The translations under genes were made by a program, and so were the position numbers. From the NCBI GenBank assembly GCA_022774865.1, contig JALFLH010000012.1, positions 1-48,827 of the forward strand: DNA of 48,827 nt. The letters run 5' to 3'. This document shows, piece after piece, positions 15,914 through 24,076 of this stretch; within the stretch, counting starts at the first letter, position 1; every line of letters starts with the position of its first letter. The notes below the pieces were generated by a model. The model was not told where the DNA came from, searched no databases, and saw only the letters and a program-made list of their open reading frames with translations. Source of the stretch: Clostridiales bacterium. GTDB taxonomy: Bacteria > Bacillota > Clostridia > Oscillospirales > Oscillospiraceae.

Positions 15914-15941
15914 ATTCTAGCACACCCGCCGTCGTTGTCAA
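15914..15941 (-). promoter_or_regulatory. Promoter of the PH-domain gene
   Basis: Minus strand TTGACA (15936-15941), 16 bp, TAGAAT (15914-15919) with extended TG-n. The -35 begins two bases after the spoIVA stop codon. Confidence 0.75.
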
Positions 15942-15942
15942 G

Positions 15943-17406
15943 CTAAAGGATCAGACAAATCAATCCCGAAGCACCCTCGTTCACAATCCGGCAGAGCGTA
16001 GACCGGAATTTGCCGCGCACCTCATCCGGCATCTGCACCAGTTTGGCGGTCAGGCCGTCCTGAATCATCTCATACACGGATTTCCCGAAAATGTGACTCT
16101 GCCATAGTTTTTCCGGCTCCTCCGTGTCCAGCCCGGCAATCAGATCCCGGGACTGCTTTTCATCGCCCACCATGGGGCTGATTTCCGTGTCCACGTCCAC
16201 CCGGATCATGTGGATGGAGGGTGCCCCGGCCTTCAGCTTCACGCCGAAAGCACCGCCCTTGCGGATGATCTCCGGCGGCTCCAGCTTCATTTCTCCGGCG
16301 GCGGGCATCACCACACCGTAGCCTGTCGCCCGGACGGCGGAGAGCGCGTCGGAAATCCGGTCGTACTCCTCTTTGACCCGGGACAGCTCGCTCAACAGCT
16401 TCAGAAGCTGCGCATCGCTGCGGATTGCAATTCCCGCCTTTGCGCTGAGAATCTCATAAAACAGGGCTTCCGGGAAGCTGAGCGTGCAGGACACGGTGCC
16501 GGTACCCAGATCCACATTCCGGATAGAGAAATCCAGCACCTGCTCCAGCTCCTTCAGCCGGCTCAGGCTGGCCTCCGCCATACCCAGATTGCCGATCTCC
16601 TCCGCCCGCTGCAGCAGCGCCTGATACAGCGATGCCTTGACCGGGTGATCCATTTCCAATGCATCCATCCACCGGGGCATATAGATGCGCAGTTCCTTCA
16701 TGGGGAAGCTGAAAAGCACCGCTTTCAGCAGATTGCCGATACCGGCCGCGTCCAGCGTCTGGCAGTCCGCGATCACCGCATTGACGCCAAATTCCTGCTT
16801 CAGCGTCTGTTTGACCGCCGCGGCGGCGTCGGATGAGGGGTTCCGGCTGTTGATCACCACCAGAAAGGGTTTCCCCGTTGCCTGCATATCTGCCACCGCC
16901 CGCCGTTCCGCCGCGACATAATCCGCCCGGGGAATGTCGGTGACGGAGCCGTCGGTGGTCACCACCAGCCCGATGGAGCAGTGCCCCTCCATCACCTTCC
17001 GGGTACCCAGCTCCGCCGCCTCGGTCATGGGAATTTCATGGTCGAACCATGGCGTGGTCACCATTCTGGGCTGGCCGTCCTCCTCCGCGCCCACCGCCCC
17101 GTCCACCATATAGCCCACGGAATCAATCATCCGAATCCGCAGCTTGGTGGTGCCGTCCGGGGATATCTCCACCGCCTCCTCCGGGACGAACTTCGGCTCG
17201 GAGGTCATGATGGTCTTGCCGGAGCCGCTCTGGGGCAGCTCATCCCGCGCCCGCTCCCGGCGGTAGGGATCCTCGATGTTGGGAATGACCATCTGTTCCA
17301 TCATCCGCTTGACAAGGGTGGATTTTCCGGTACGGACCGGCCCAACCACGCCGATGTACACATTTCCACCGGTACGGGCCGCGATATCCTGATAAATGTT
17401 CTCCAT
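15943..17406 (-). CDS. spoIVA: Stage IV sporulation protein A
   Basis: SpoIVA is the ATPase that polymerises on the forespore surface and forms the base of the spore coat. The 487-residue protein begins ENIYQDIAARTGGNVYIGVVGPVRTGKST (Walker A at 22-30), continues with IDSVGYMVDGAVG and TDGSVTDIPR of the GTPase-like core, and ends in the conserved hydrophobic tail GASGLICLIL. Length is normal, so the cell almost certainly can form spores. The ATG follows AAGGAGGAGG. A candidate sigma-E promoter lies upstream (17457-17486). In Bacillus, spoIVA lies near der and gpsA; here those genes are 4-7 kb away on the other strand. Confidence 0.97.
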   Translation of the reverse strand: MENIYQDIAARTGGNVYIGVVGPVRTGKSTLVKRMMEQMVIPNIEDPYRRERARDELPQSGSGKTIMTSEPKFVPEEAVEISPDGTTKLRIRMIDSVGYMVDGAVGAEEDGQPRMVTTPWFDHEIPMTEAAELGTRKVMEGHCSIGLVVTTDGSVTDIPRADYVAAERRAVADMQATGKPFLVVINSRNPSSDAAAAVKQTLKQEFGVNAVIADCQTLDAAGIGNLLKAVLFSFPMKELRIYMPRWMDALEMDHPVKASLYQALLQRAEEIGNLGMAEASLSRLKELEQVLDFSIRNVDLGTGTVSCTLSFPEALFYEILSAKAGIAIRSDAQLLKLLSELSRVKEEYDRISDALSAVRATGYGVVMPAAGEMKLEPPEIIRKGGAFGVKLKAGAPSIHMIRVDVDTEISPMVGDEKQSRDLIAGLDTEEPEKLWQSHIFGKSVYEMIQDGLTAKLVQMPDEVRGKFRSTLCRIVNEGASGLICLIL

Positions 17407-17456
17407 AGCAAGCCTCCTCCTTCGGCAGGAATCCGGCTCCTGCCATGGTTTACTTC

Positions 17457-17486
17457 ATGGTATGTCCCGGGCAGGCGAAATAGAAC
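17457..17486 (-). promoter_or_regulatory. Candidate sigma-E promoter of spoIVA
   Basis: Minus strand GTTCTATT (17479-17486), 14 bp, CATACCAT (17457-17464). Against the known sigma-E pattern (GKCATATT, 13-15 bp, CATACAHT) this is 6/8 and 7/8. No sigma-A promoter was seen here. Confidence 0.55.
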
Positions 17487-17507
17487 CGCCGGGGAAATCC
17501 CCGGCGG
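17486..17507 (-). terminator. Probable terminator of the ABC exporter operon
   Basis: 9-bp GC arms (CCGCCGGGG) with a four-base loop on the minus strand, followed only by a weak T stretch (TTCTATTT). Confidence 0.55.
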
Positions 17508-17520
17508 CAGCATTGATATT

Positions 17521-19128
17521 CTATTGCAGGCTCTCCCAGCGGCGGACACCCCAGGTGGCAACCACACGGTAAAGGCCAAAGCTGGCCGCTGCCAGAATCA
17601 GCGCGCACAGCACCATAAAAACCGCCTCCGTTAGCTGGAACCGCGCCAGGAGGAAATACAGCCCGGCCAGCAGCAGCGGAACCCCCATCGAGGCAAACAT
17701 GGTGATAACCGCAGCCGCGCCCTGCTTACAGGGATATGCCTCGCTGAGCCAGTCCAGCTTCGCCCAACGCAGGCCGCAGACCATGCCCAGCATCCCGTTC
17801 AGAACCGTGAACAGTCCCGAAACCAGCGCGCACAGCACCGTTTCCGGGGCACCGCAGCCCAGGGCAACCGCCACGACTGCGGCGGACACAGTGGTAACCG
17901 GCGTGGTCAGCAGAATATGAAAGCGCAGCTTTGCCTGCAAAATCCGCTTTGAGGAAACAGGCATGGATCTGAGAATCCAAAGGTTCTTCCCTTCCAGCGA
18001 GACGGACGGCGCGGAAATAAACATCATGGACGCCATAAAGCCCAGCAGGGCACAGATAATCAGCGGCAGATATCCATCCAGCGCCAGACCCATAGCGGCA
18101 TAGAGTTCTAAAAGCTCCATAACCTTGCGCCGGAAAATCACGGCAGCCACCGCCAGAACCGCCGTCAGCAGAATGCCGATGCCGGTGTTGGTCAGGTATA
18201 CGGGGCTGCCCAGGAAATGGCGCCACTCCTTAAATACGATGGCGCCGGCCGGGGTTCCCGCTTTCTGCGCCGCCATGTTCAGCTTTCTCCGGCGGGCGCT
18301 GCGTCTGGAGGTGGCGGACTTCAGGAACGTCCGGGAAAGCAGGTAATACACCACGCCGAACAGCGCTCCGCAGATCACGGCAAAAATCAGAAAATACAGG
18401 ATTTCTCCGGTGCAGCCGCGACCCATCGCGCAGATCGGCCACGCCCATGCTTCCAGCGCGGAGGCGATGGAAGCCCCGTTCGCCGCCATGGAATTCATGA
18501 TATTCCCCGCCTGGGAATAAATCCAGAAGTACAGGCCCAGAAACACCACCATGTACAAAAGAGACGCGAAGGATTTGTTCATTTTATTCAGCAGCAGATG
18601 CAGTCCCCAGCCAAGCAGACAGGCAGCTGCCTGCGCCAGGAAGGTGACCGCCAGCAGGCTGAGCACCTGCAGCACAATTCCCAGCGGCGAAAGCGCTGCG
18701 GAAATGGCGTACATGACTGAGGCGGGAATCATCACCAGTCCGGCAAACACCACCGTCAGCAGCAGGAGCGGAACCATCCGGCTGAACAGGATGGCGCCCG
18801 GCCGGATGGGCATACTCAGCAGCAGATCATTGTCCTTGGCCTCGTAGAGCTGGCTCTGGGTGCTGAACACGCTGCCGAACACGGCGAACATCATCGCCAT
18901 CAGTCCCGCCATGGAAAAATACAGCCAGTCCAGCCCGGCGGCATGATAGACGGGCGCAAGCTGGCCAAACATCATGCACATCATGCCCGCGATAACCACC
19001 GCGACATAGACATAGAGAAATGCGAACAGAAGCATCATGCCCCTGGATTTCTTTTTCTTCTGCCGTGACTGAGCCGTGAAGCCTGCCAGCATAGCCCGCA
19101 GCCGGACGGCAAGCAGCGCTTTCATCAT
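17521..19128 (-). CDS. ABC-2 type exporter, membrane subunit
   Basis: The 535-residue protein is a large multi-pass permease (about 10-12 membrane segments) with a short basic N-terminus (SRQKKKKSRG) and an internal soluble part containing FKEWRHFLGSPVYLTN, a pattern often seen in ABC-2 exporters of clostridia. It pairs with the ATPase encoded directly upstream, whose stop overlaps its ATG by four bases. The cargo is unknown; adjacent genes give no clue beyond sporulation (spoIVA downstream, separately promoted). Confidence 0.8.
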   Translation of the reverse strand: MMKALLAVRLRAMLAGFTAQSRQKKKKSRGMMLLFAFLYVYVAVVIAGMMCMMFGQLAPVYHAAGLDWLYFSMAGLMAMMFAVFGSVFSTQSQLYEAKDNDLLLSMPIRPGAILFSRMVPLLLLTVVFAGLVMIPASVMYAISAALSPLGIVLQVLSLLAVTFLAQAAACLLGWGLHLLLNKMNKSFASLLYMVVFLGLYFWIYSQAGNIMNSMAANGASIASALEAWAWPICAMGRGCTGEILYFLIFAVICGALFGVVYYLLSRTFLKSATSRRSARRRKLNMAAQKAGTPAGAIVFKEWRHFLGSPVYLTNTGIGILLTAVLAVAAVIFRRKVMELLELYAAMGLALDGYLPLIICALLGFMASMMFISAPSVSLEGKNLWILRSMPVSSKRILQAKLRFHILLTTPVTTVSAAVVAVALGCGAPETVLCALVSGLFTVLNGMLGMVCGLRWAKLDWLSEAYPCKQGAAAVITMFASMGVPLLLAGLYFLLARFQLTEAVFMVLCALILAAASFGLYRVVATWGVRRWESLQ

Positions 19129-19835
19129 GCCTCTCCCTCCAGTTCCAGAAACACCTGTTCCAGAGAGGTCTGCCCCTTCACATCCTCCATGGTTCCACTG
19201 GTAATCAGCTTACCGCCCTTGATGATGGCGACCTTGTCGCACAGCTTCTCCGCCACCTCCAGCACATGGGTGGAGAAGAAAATGGCGCCGCCCTCGGCGC
19301 AGTGCTGGCGCATCACCTGCTTGAGCTGGTGGGAGGCTACCGGGTCAAGTCCAACGAAGGGCTCATCCATCAAAATCAGCTTGGGCTTGTGGATCAGCGC
19401 GGCCATCAGCGCAACCTTCTGACGCATGCCGTGGGAGCAGTCGGAGATGGGCAGGGTCAGATCGTCGGTCATCCCTAAAAGCTGGCCATAGTGCTCAATC
19501 TGCGCGGTGCGGTCAGCCCGGCTGACACCGTAGATGTCCGCCACAAAGTTCAGGTACTGAATGCCCGTGAGAAACTCATACAGGTCTGGATTGTCCGGCA
19601 CGTAGGCCATGACCTGCTTGCAGCCGATGGGATCTTTCTGAATTGACTTGCCATCCACCAGAATTTCGCCCCGGTCAAACTGCAAAATGCCGCAGCACGC
19701 TTTCAGGGTGGTGGTTTTGCCGGCGCCGTTATGACCGATGAAACCGAAAATTTCACCGGGTGCAATGTGCAGTGACAAATTGTCCACCGCCACCTTGTCG
19801 CCGTAGGTTTTGGTTAAGTTCGTAATACGAAGCAT
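19125..19835 (-). CDS. ABC exporter, ATP-binding subunit
   Basis: The 236-residue ATPase has Walker A GHNGAGKTTT (about 36-45), a Q-loop followed by the signature SHGMRQK, the Walker B run LILMDEPF, and a switch His in FFSTHVLE. The SHGMRQK form of the signature is usual for the CcmA/YadG branch that powers ABC-2 exporters. The ATG at 19835 is chosen because GAGGGG lies six bases upstream; an upstream in-frame start at 19877 would skip this site. It precedes and overlaps the permease gene. Confidence 0.92.
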   Translation of the reverse strand: MLRITNLTKTYGDKVAVDNLSLHIAPGEIFGFIGHNGAGKTTTLKACCGILQFDRGEILVDGKSIQKDPIGCKQVMAYVPDNPDLYEFLTGIQYLNFVADIYGVSRADRTAQIEHYGQLLGMTDDLTLPISDCSHGMRQKVALMAALIHKPKLILMDEPFVGLDPVASHQLKQVMRQHCAEGGAIFFSTHVLEVAEKLCDKVAIIKGGKLITSGTMEDVKGQTSLEQVFLELEGEA

Positions 19836-19867
19836 GGATATCCCCTCTTCCTTTTCGATTCTTCCAT

Positions 19868-19896
19868 ATTGTATCACAGGAAAAACCTCCCTGCAA
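19868..19896 (-). promoter_or_regulatory. Promoter of the ABC exporter operon
   Basis: Minus strand TTGCAG (19891-19896), 17 bp, TACAAT (19868-19873). The remaining intergenic bases to 20067 hold nothing further I can assign. Confidence 0.7.
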
Positions 19897-20067
19897 GTAG
19901 ATTAGATAATCTTAATATTTCATGGTTTTCTGACTGATTTTCTGATATTTCAGTTGATTTTTCTTCATTCGACCGTCAGAACAGGCGGTTACCCGACCAG
20001 TTCAGACGGCAGACTGCATTTGGCATGGCCGTCCGGAGAAAAGACACACTTTATCCGAAAATAATGT

Positions 20068-20096
20068 TTGACAAATGAGGAGAAAGCCTATATAAT
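20068..20096 (+). promoter_or_regulatory. Consensus sigma-A promoter of yceD-rpmF
   Basis: TTGACA (20068-20073), exactly 17 bp, TATAAT (20091-20096): perfect consensus, as expected for a ribosomal-protein operon. Confidence 0.92.
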
Positions 20097-20129
20097 ATCT
20101 AGGCACGACTGTGAAAAGGAGAAAACTGT

Positions 20130-20630
20130 ATGCTGCTCGGACTATCGAAGATCATTGACAATCCCGGCGCATCCGTTTCTTTTTCCACCAGCGTGGATCT
20201 GAGCGATCTTCGCTATGGCATCAGCTATCCGGTCAGCGAGCCGGTGGCTGCCTCCGGCACCGTCCGCAACACCGCCGGTGTTCTGACCATGACCGGTTTC
20301 GTCCGAACCACCATTCACGGCATCTGCGACCGCTGTGCCGCTGCGTTCAGCCGGGAAATCCGTTTCCCGATCGACGTGGTTTTGGTGACGGAGCTTCAAA
20401 ACGAAGAGGACGAGGATGAGTGGGTATTCCCTCTGGAGGGAGACAGCGCCGACCTGGATGACATTGTCAGAACGGTTTTCGTTCTGAATCTGGATTCCAA
20501 GCTGCTGTGCAAGGACGACTGCAAGGGACTCTGCTGCCGCTGCGGCAAGAATCTCAACGACGGCCCCTGCAATTGCCAGAAGGAGCTGGATCCCCGATTT
20601 GCTGCTTTAAAGCAGCTTCTGAAGAAGTAG
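20130..20630 (+). CDS. YceD/DUF177 family protein
   Basis: The 166-residue protein has the DUF177 layout: an N-terminal beta-rich half and Cys pairs CDRC (about 68-71), CKDDCKGLCCRCG (about 133-145) and a late CNC, followed by the basic end DPRFAALKQLLKK. In other bacteria and chloroplasts this family is needed for 23S rRNA accumulation or 50S assembly. It precedes rpmF as in most genomes; plsX, which often follows, is absent here. A perfect sigma-A promoter drives the pair. The start ATG is eleven bases after AAAAGGAG. Confidence 0.9.
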   Translation: MLLGLSKIIDNPGASVSFSTSVDLSDLRYGISYPVSEPVAASGTVRNTAGVLTMTGFVRTTIHGICDRCAAAFSREIRFPIDVVLVTELQNEEDEDEWVFPLEGDSADLDDIVRTVFVLNLDSKLLCKDDCKGLCCRCGKNLNDGPCNCQKELDPRFAALKQLLKK

Positions 20631-20681
20631 ATCCATTATTGATGCTGCCAGCAAAGCAGTTTGACCAAGGAGGTGTCATCC

Positions 20682-20867
20682 ATGGCTGTTCCCAAGTGTA
20701 AAGTGTCCAAGGCCCGCCGCGATAAGCGCCGTGGCTCCAACTGGAAGCTGTCCGCTCCCAGCGTCAGTGTTTGCCCCAAGTGCGGTGAACCTGTTATGCC
20801 CCACAGAGCCTGCAAGGCTTGCGGTACCTACAATGGCCGTCAGGTCGTGGCTGCCAAGGCCGAATAA
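20682..20867 (+). CDS. rpmF: Ribosomal protein bL32
   Basis: The 61-residue protein has the L32 start [16 protein letters not shown] and a zinc ribbon CPKC (31-34) and CKAC (44-47), so this is the zinc-binding form. The ATG at 20682 follows AAGGAGG by eight bases. It is co-transcribed with the DUF177 gene; a terminator follows at 20889. Confidence 0.97.
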   Translation: MAVPKCKVSKARRDKRRGSNWKLSAPSVSVCPKCGEPVMPHRACKACGTYNGRQVVAAKAE

Positions 20868-20888
20868 CCGGTAAAATGCGGAAAAGCA

Positions 20889-20915
20889 GAGGAAGGCGTT
20901 CGCCTTCCTCTTTTT
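20889..20915 (+). terminator. Terminator of yceD-rpmF
   Basis: 10-bp perfect arms (GAGGAAGGCG, 20889-20898, and 20901-20910) with a two-base centre, then five T. Confidence 0.88.
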
Positions 20916-20969
20916 CCGTGTAGGGGGAATATCCTCCATGAATAAACTGTAAACCCGGCACGGTTTTCA

Positions 20970-20998
20970 TTGCTTTTCTAAAAAAACTGTGTCATAAT
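20970..20998 (+). promoter_or_regulatory. Promoter of der-plsY-gpsA
   Basis: TTGCTT (20970-20975), 17 bp, CATAAT (20993-20998) with an extended TG-n. Confidence 0.6.
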
Positions 20999-21037
20999 AG
21001 AAATGTTGTAATTTTTCCTTTGAAAGGAGTGATCCCC

Positions 21038-22369
21038 ATGGCAAAACCCCTTGTCGCCATTGTCGGGCGGCCAAACGTGGGTAAATCCATGCTGTTTAAT
21101 AAGCTGACCGGCCAGCGAACCTCCATCGTTGAAGATACCCCGGGCGTCACCCGCGACCGAATCTACGGCGATTGCGAGTGGTGTGGACGTACCTTCTCTC
21201 TGGTGGACACCGGCGGCATCGAGCCGGACACGGACAGTGAAATGCTGAAATTCATGCGCCGGCAGGCGGAAATCGGCATCGAGTTGGCGGACGCTGTCAT
21301 TATGGTGGTGGATGTCCGTTCCGGCGTCACGGCAGCGGATCAGGATGTGGCCGCCATGCTGCGCAAGAGCAAAAAGCCCGTCTGTCTTGCCGTGAACAAA
21401 TGCGACTCCATCGGCCTTGTAAATCCCGATGTGTTTGAATTCTACAGTCTTGGTATCGGCGACCTCTTTGAAACCTCCGCTGTTCACGGTCACGGCACCG
21501 GCGATCTGCTGGACTGGGTACTGGCCCACATTCCCGAAGAGGAAGAAGCCGGGGACGAGAGCGACATCATCAAGGTAGCCATCGTAGGCAAGCCCAATGT
21601 GGGCAAGTCCAGCCTGCTCAACCAGATTCTGGGCGAGGAGCGGGTCATTGTCTCCAACGTCGCCGGCACCACCCGGGACGCCATTGACTCCTATTATGAA
21701 AATGAAACCGGCCGCTATTGCCTGATCGACACCGCCGGAATGCGGCGCAAGAGCAAAATCGACGATCAGATTGAAAAGTATTCCAATATGCGCACCATCA
21801 GCGCCATCGAGCGTGCCGACGTCTGCCTGATTCTGATCGACGCCAACGACGGGGTCACCGAGCAGGACACCAAAATTGCCGGATTGGTTCATGAGGCGGG
21901 CAAGGCCGCGATTATCGTAGTCAACAAGTGGGACGCGGTGGAGAACAAGGAAACCAACACCATGCGCGACAAGGAAACCGCCGTCCGTCAGGGGCTTGCC
22001 TATATGACTTATGCCCCCATCGTGTTTCTTTCCGCTCTCACCGGCCAGCGGGTGGACAGGCTGTTCCCCATGATTCAGGAAGTCTACCGTCAGAACACCA
22101 GCCGCATCACCACCGGTGCGCTGAATTCCGTACTGGCCGACGCCACCGCCCGGGTGCAGCCCCCCACGGACAAGGGCCGCCGCCTGAAGATCTACTACAT
22201 GACCCAGGCCGGCACCAAGCCCCCACATTTTGTCATCTTCTGCAACGACGCCCGTCTGTTCCATTTCTCCTATCAGCGGTATCTGGAAAACCAGATCCGG
22301 GAGGTATTCGGACTTCAGGGAACTCCCATCCGCATCACGATCCGCCAAAAGGGCGACAAGGAGGAATAA
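21038..22369 (+). CDS. der: Ribosome-assembly GTPase Der (EngA)
   Basis: Der is the double GTPase that helps late 50S ribosome assembly. The 443-residue protein shows two complete G domains: GRPNVGKS (about 8-15), DTPGVTRD, DTGG and NKCD in the first; GKPNVGKSS, DTAGMRRKSK and NKWD in the second; then a C-terminal KH-like domain ending FGLQGTPIRITIRQK. The ATG at 21038 follows AAAGGAG; an earlier in-frame start at 21020 would overlap that site. It heads an operon with plsY (three-base gap) and gpsA. Confidence 0.97.
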   Translation: MAKPLVAIVGRPNVGKSMLFNKLTGQRTSIVEDTPGVTRDRIYGDCEWCGRTFSLVDTGGIEPDTDSEMLKFMRRQAEIGIELADAVIMVVDVRSGVTAADQDVAAMLRKSKKPVCLAVNKCDSIGLVNPDVFEFYSLGIGDLFETSAVHGHGTGDLLDWVLAHIPEEEEAGDESDIIKVAIVGKPNVGKSSLLNQILGEERVIVSNVAGTTRDAIDSYYENETGRYCLIDTAGMRRKSKIDDQIEKYSNMRTISAIERADVCLILIDANDGVTEQDTKIAGLVHEAGKAAIIVVNKWDAVENKETNTMRDKETAVRQGLAYMTYAPIVFLSALTGQRVDRLFPMIQEVYRQNTSRITTGALNSVLADATARVQPPTDKGRRLKIYYMTQAGTKPPHFVIFCNDARLFHFSYQRYLENQIREVFGLQGTPIRITIRQKGDKEE

Positions 22370-22372
22370 TCT

Positions 22373-22996
22373 ATGTGGTTTCGCATTTTGATTACTGCAT
22401 TGGTCTGCTATTTTCTGGGCAACCATAACGGCGCCATCTGCGTCAGTGCCATGCTGCATGACGATGTCCGCACCCATGGCAGCGGCAATGCCGGACTGAC
22501 CAACTTTATCCGCAATTACGGTGCGGGGCGTTCCCTGCTGGTCATCGCCATCGACGTGGGCAAAGCGGTTCTGGCCTGCCTCATCGGCGGGATGATGTTC
22601 GCACCCTACGGCTATGAACTGGAAGGCCGGGTGCTGGGCGGCTTGTGCGTCATGCTGGGGCACGATTTTCCGGCGCTCCAGTCCTTCCGGGGCGGCAAGG
22701 GCATTCTCAGCGGCTGGTTTATCGCATGGACGGTGGACTGGCGCATTGGTCTGCTGATCGGTGTGGTCTTTTTCGTTACCTATTTTCTGACCCAGTACGT
22801 ATCCCTCGGCTCCGTGCTGGCCTCCGCCGCCTTTGCCATTGGATTTATTGTATTCCATCATGACAATCTGCTTGTCATGCTCGGCGGTATTTTCATGGGT
22901 GCGCTGTGCCTGTTTATGCACCGGGGCAATATCGTCCGGCTCATCAAGGGCGAGGAGCGGAAAACGAACCTGTTTGGGAAAGGAAAGCAGAAATGA
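22373..22996 (+). CDS. plsY: Acyl-phosphate:glycerol-3-phosphate acyltransferase
   Basis: PlsY transfers an acyl chain from acyl phosphate to glycerol-3-phosphate in the membrane, the first step of phospholipid synthesis. The 207-residue protein has the three family motifs: HGSGNAGLTNFIRNYG, LGHDFPALQSFRGGKGI and a later glycine-rich segment, over five to seven membrane helices. The first motif reads LTN where ATN is usual. Its ATG is directly behind AAGGAGG in the end of der, and its stop overlaps gpsA by four bases. PlsX, which makes acyl phosphate, is not in the window. Confidence 0.93.
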   Translation: MWFRILITALVCYFLGNHNGAICVSAMLHDDVRTHGSGNAGLTNFIRNYGAGRSLLVIAIDVGKAVLACLIGGMMFAPYGYELEGRVLGGLCVMLGHDFPALQSFRGGKGILSGWFIAWTVDWRIGLLIGVVFFVTYFLTQYVSLGSVLASAAFAIGFIVFHHDNLLVMLGGIFMGALCLFMHRGNIVRLIKGEERKTNLFGKGKQK

Positions 22997-23997
22997 AAGC
23001 AGCGGTTGTAGGCAGCGGCGCGTGGGGCACCGCGCTGGCTCTTTGCCTGCACAGAAACGGCCACGATGTCGCCCTCTGGTTTCATAATCCGGAAAAGGCA
23101 GCGCAGGCCGCCCAGACCCGGCGCAATCCCCGGCTTCCCGGCATACTTCTTCCCGCTGGCATTACCGTCACCGCCGATCCAGCCTGCGTGGCCGGTTGTC
23201 CGCTGGTGGTCATCGCCTCCCCCTCCTCCCCCATCCGCAGTGTCTGCCGCCAGGTTGCGCCCTATCTGGAGGAAGGCACGACCCTCGTCTCCGTCACCAA
23301 GGGTGTGGAGCCGGGCACGCTGCTGCGCATGAGTCAGGTTGTGGCAGAGGAAACCGGGCAAACCGTTGTCGCCCTGACCGGCCCCAGTCATGCTGAGGAG
23401 GTCGCGTTGAATCTCCCCACCGGCTGTCTGGCAGCCTGCCCGGATCGGGAAAAGGCGGAATTTGTGCAGGATGCTTTCATGTCCGACACCTTCCGGGTCT
23501 ATACCAGTCCCGATATTGTAGGCGCGGAGCTGGGCGGCGCCATGAAAAACGTGATTGCCCTCTGCGCCGGTGTCTGCGACGGGCTGGGCTACGGTGACAA
23601 CACCCGCGCCATGCTGATGACCCGGGGGCTGACCGAGATTGCCCGGCTGGGTGTGTCGCTGGGCGCCAGCAAGGATACCTTTGCCGGACTGGCCGGCGTG
23701 GGTGACCTGATTGTCACCTGTACCTCCATGCACTCCCGAAACCGCAGGGCAGGTATTCTGATCGGCAAAGGGGAACCCGTGAATCAGGCGATGGAGGAAG
23801 TGGGCGCAGTGGTGGAAGGGTACTATGCCGCCGAGTCCGCTTGGGAGCTGTGCCAGAAGCAGGGCGTGGAAATGCCGATTCTGCAGGCGGCTTACAACGT
23901 GCTCTACCGGGATGTTCCGGCGGAAATCGCCGTCAAAGCGCTGCTGATGCGGCAGAAAAAAGCCGAGATCGAAGATGCCGGCTGGCTCTCCTGCTGA
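22993..23997 (+). CDS. gpsA: Glycerol-3-phosphate dehydrogenase [NAD(P)+]
   Basis: GpsA reduces dihydroxyacetone phosphate to glycerol-3-phosphate, the substrate of PlsY encoded just upstream. The 334-residue protein begins KAAVVGSGAWGTALA (Rossmann loop), has LTGPSHAEE, the catalytic region GGAMKNVIALCAG and the substrate loop NTRAMLMTRGLTEI. The ATG overlaps the plsY stop (ATGA). This order makes sense as a coupled supply of glycerol-3-phosphate to phospholipid synthesis; glpK at 26546 is a second source. Confidence 0.96.
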   Translation: MKAAVVGSGAWGTALALCLHRNGHDVALWFHNPEKAAQAAQTRRNPRLPGILLPAGITVTADPACVAGCPLVVIASPSSPIRSVCRQVAPYLEEGTTLVSVTKGVEPGTLLRMSQVVAEETGQTVVALTGPSHAEEVALNLPTGCLAACPDREKAEFVQDAFMSDTFRVYTSPDIVGAELGGAMKNVIALCAGVCDGLGYGDNTRAMLMTRGLTEIARLGVSLGASKDTFAGLAGVGDLIVTCTSMHSRNRRAGILIGKGEPVNQAMEEVGAVVEGYYAAESAWELCQKQGVEMPILQAAYNVLYRDVPAEIAVKALLMRQKKAEIEDAGWLSC

Positions 23998-24025
23998 CAT
24001 TGTTTTTCATACGCTGAATGCACGA

Positions 24026-24056
24026 ACGCCCCGGGCTGCCAGGCAGTCCGGGGCGT
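24026..24056. terminator. Shared terminator between gpsA and metK
   Basis: Long GC-rich inverted repeat (ACGCCCCGG arms with extra CTGCC/GGCAG pairing) between two convergent genes, so it may serve both. Neither side has a strong T run. Confidence 0.6.
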
Positions 24057-24076
24057 ATGGTTAATATGGGGTATTC

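Noticed and set aside
20978..22921. Long open frame (647 codons) on the minus strand over der and plsY
   Set aside because: Antisense to genes with complete motifs; no ribosome site and shadow-type composition.
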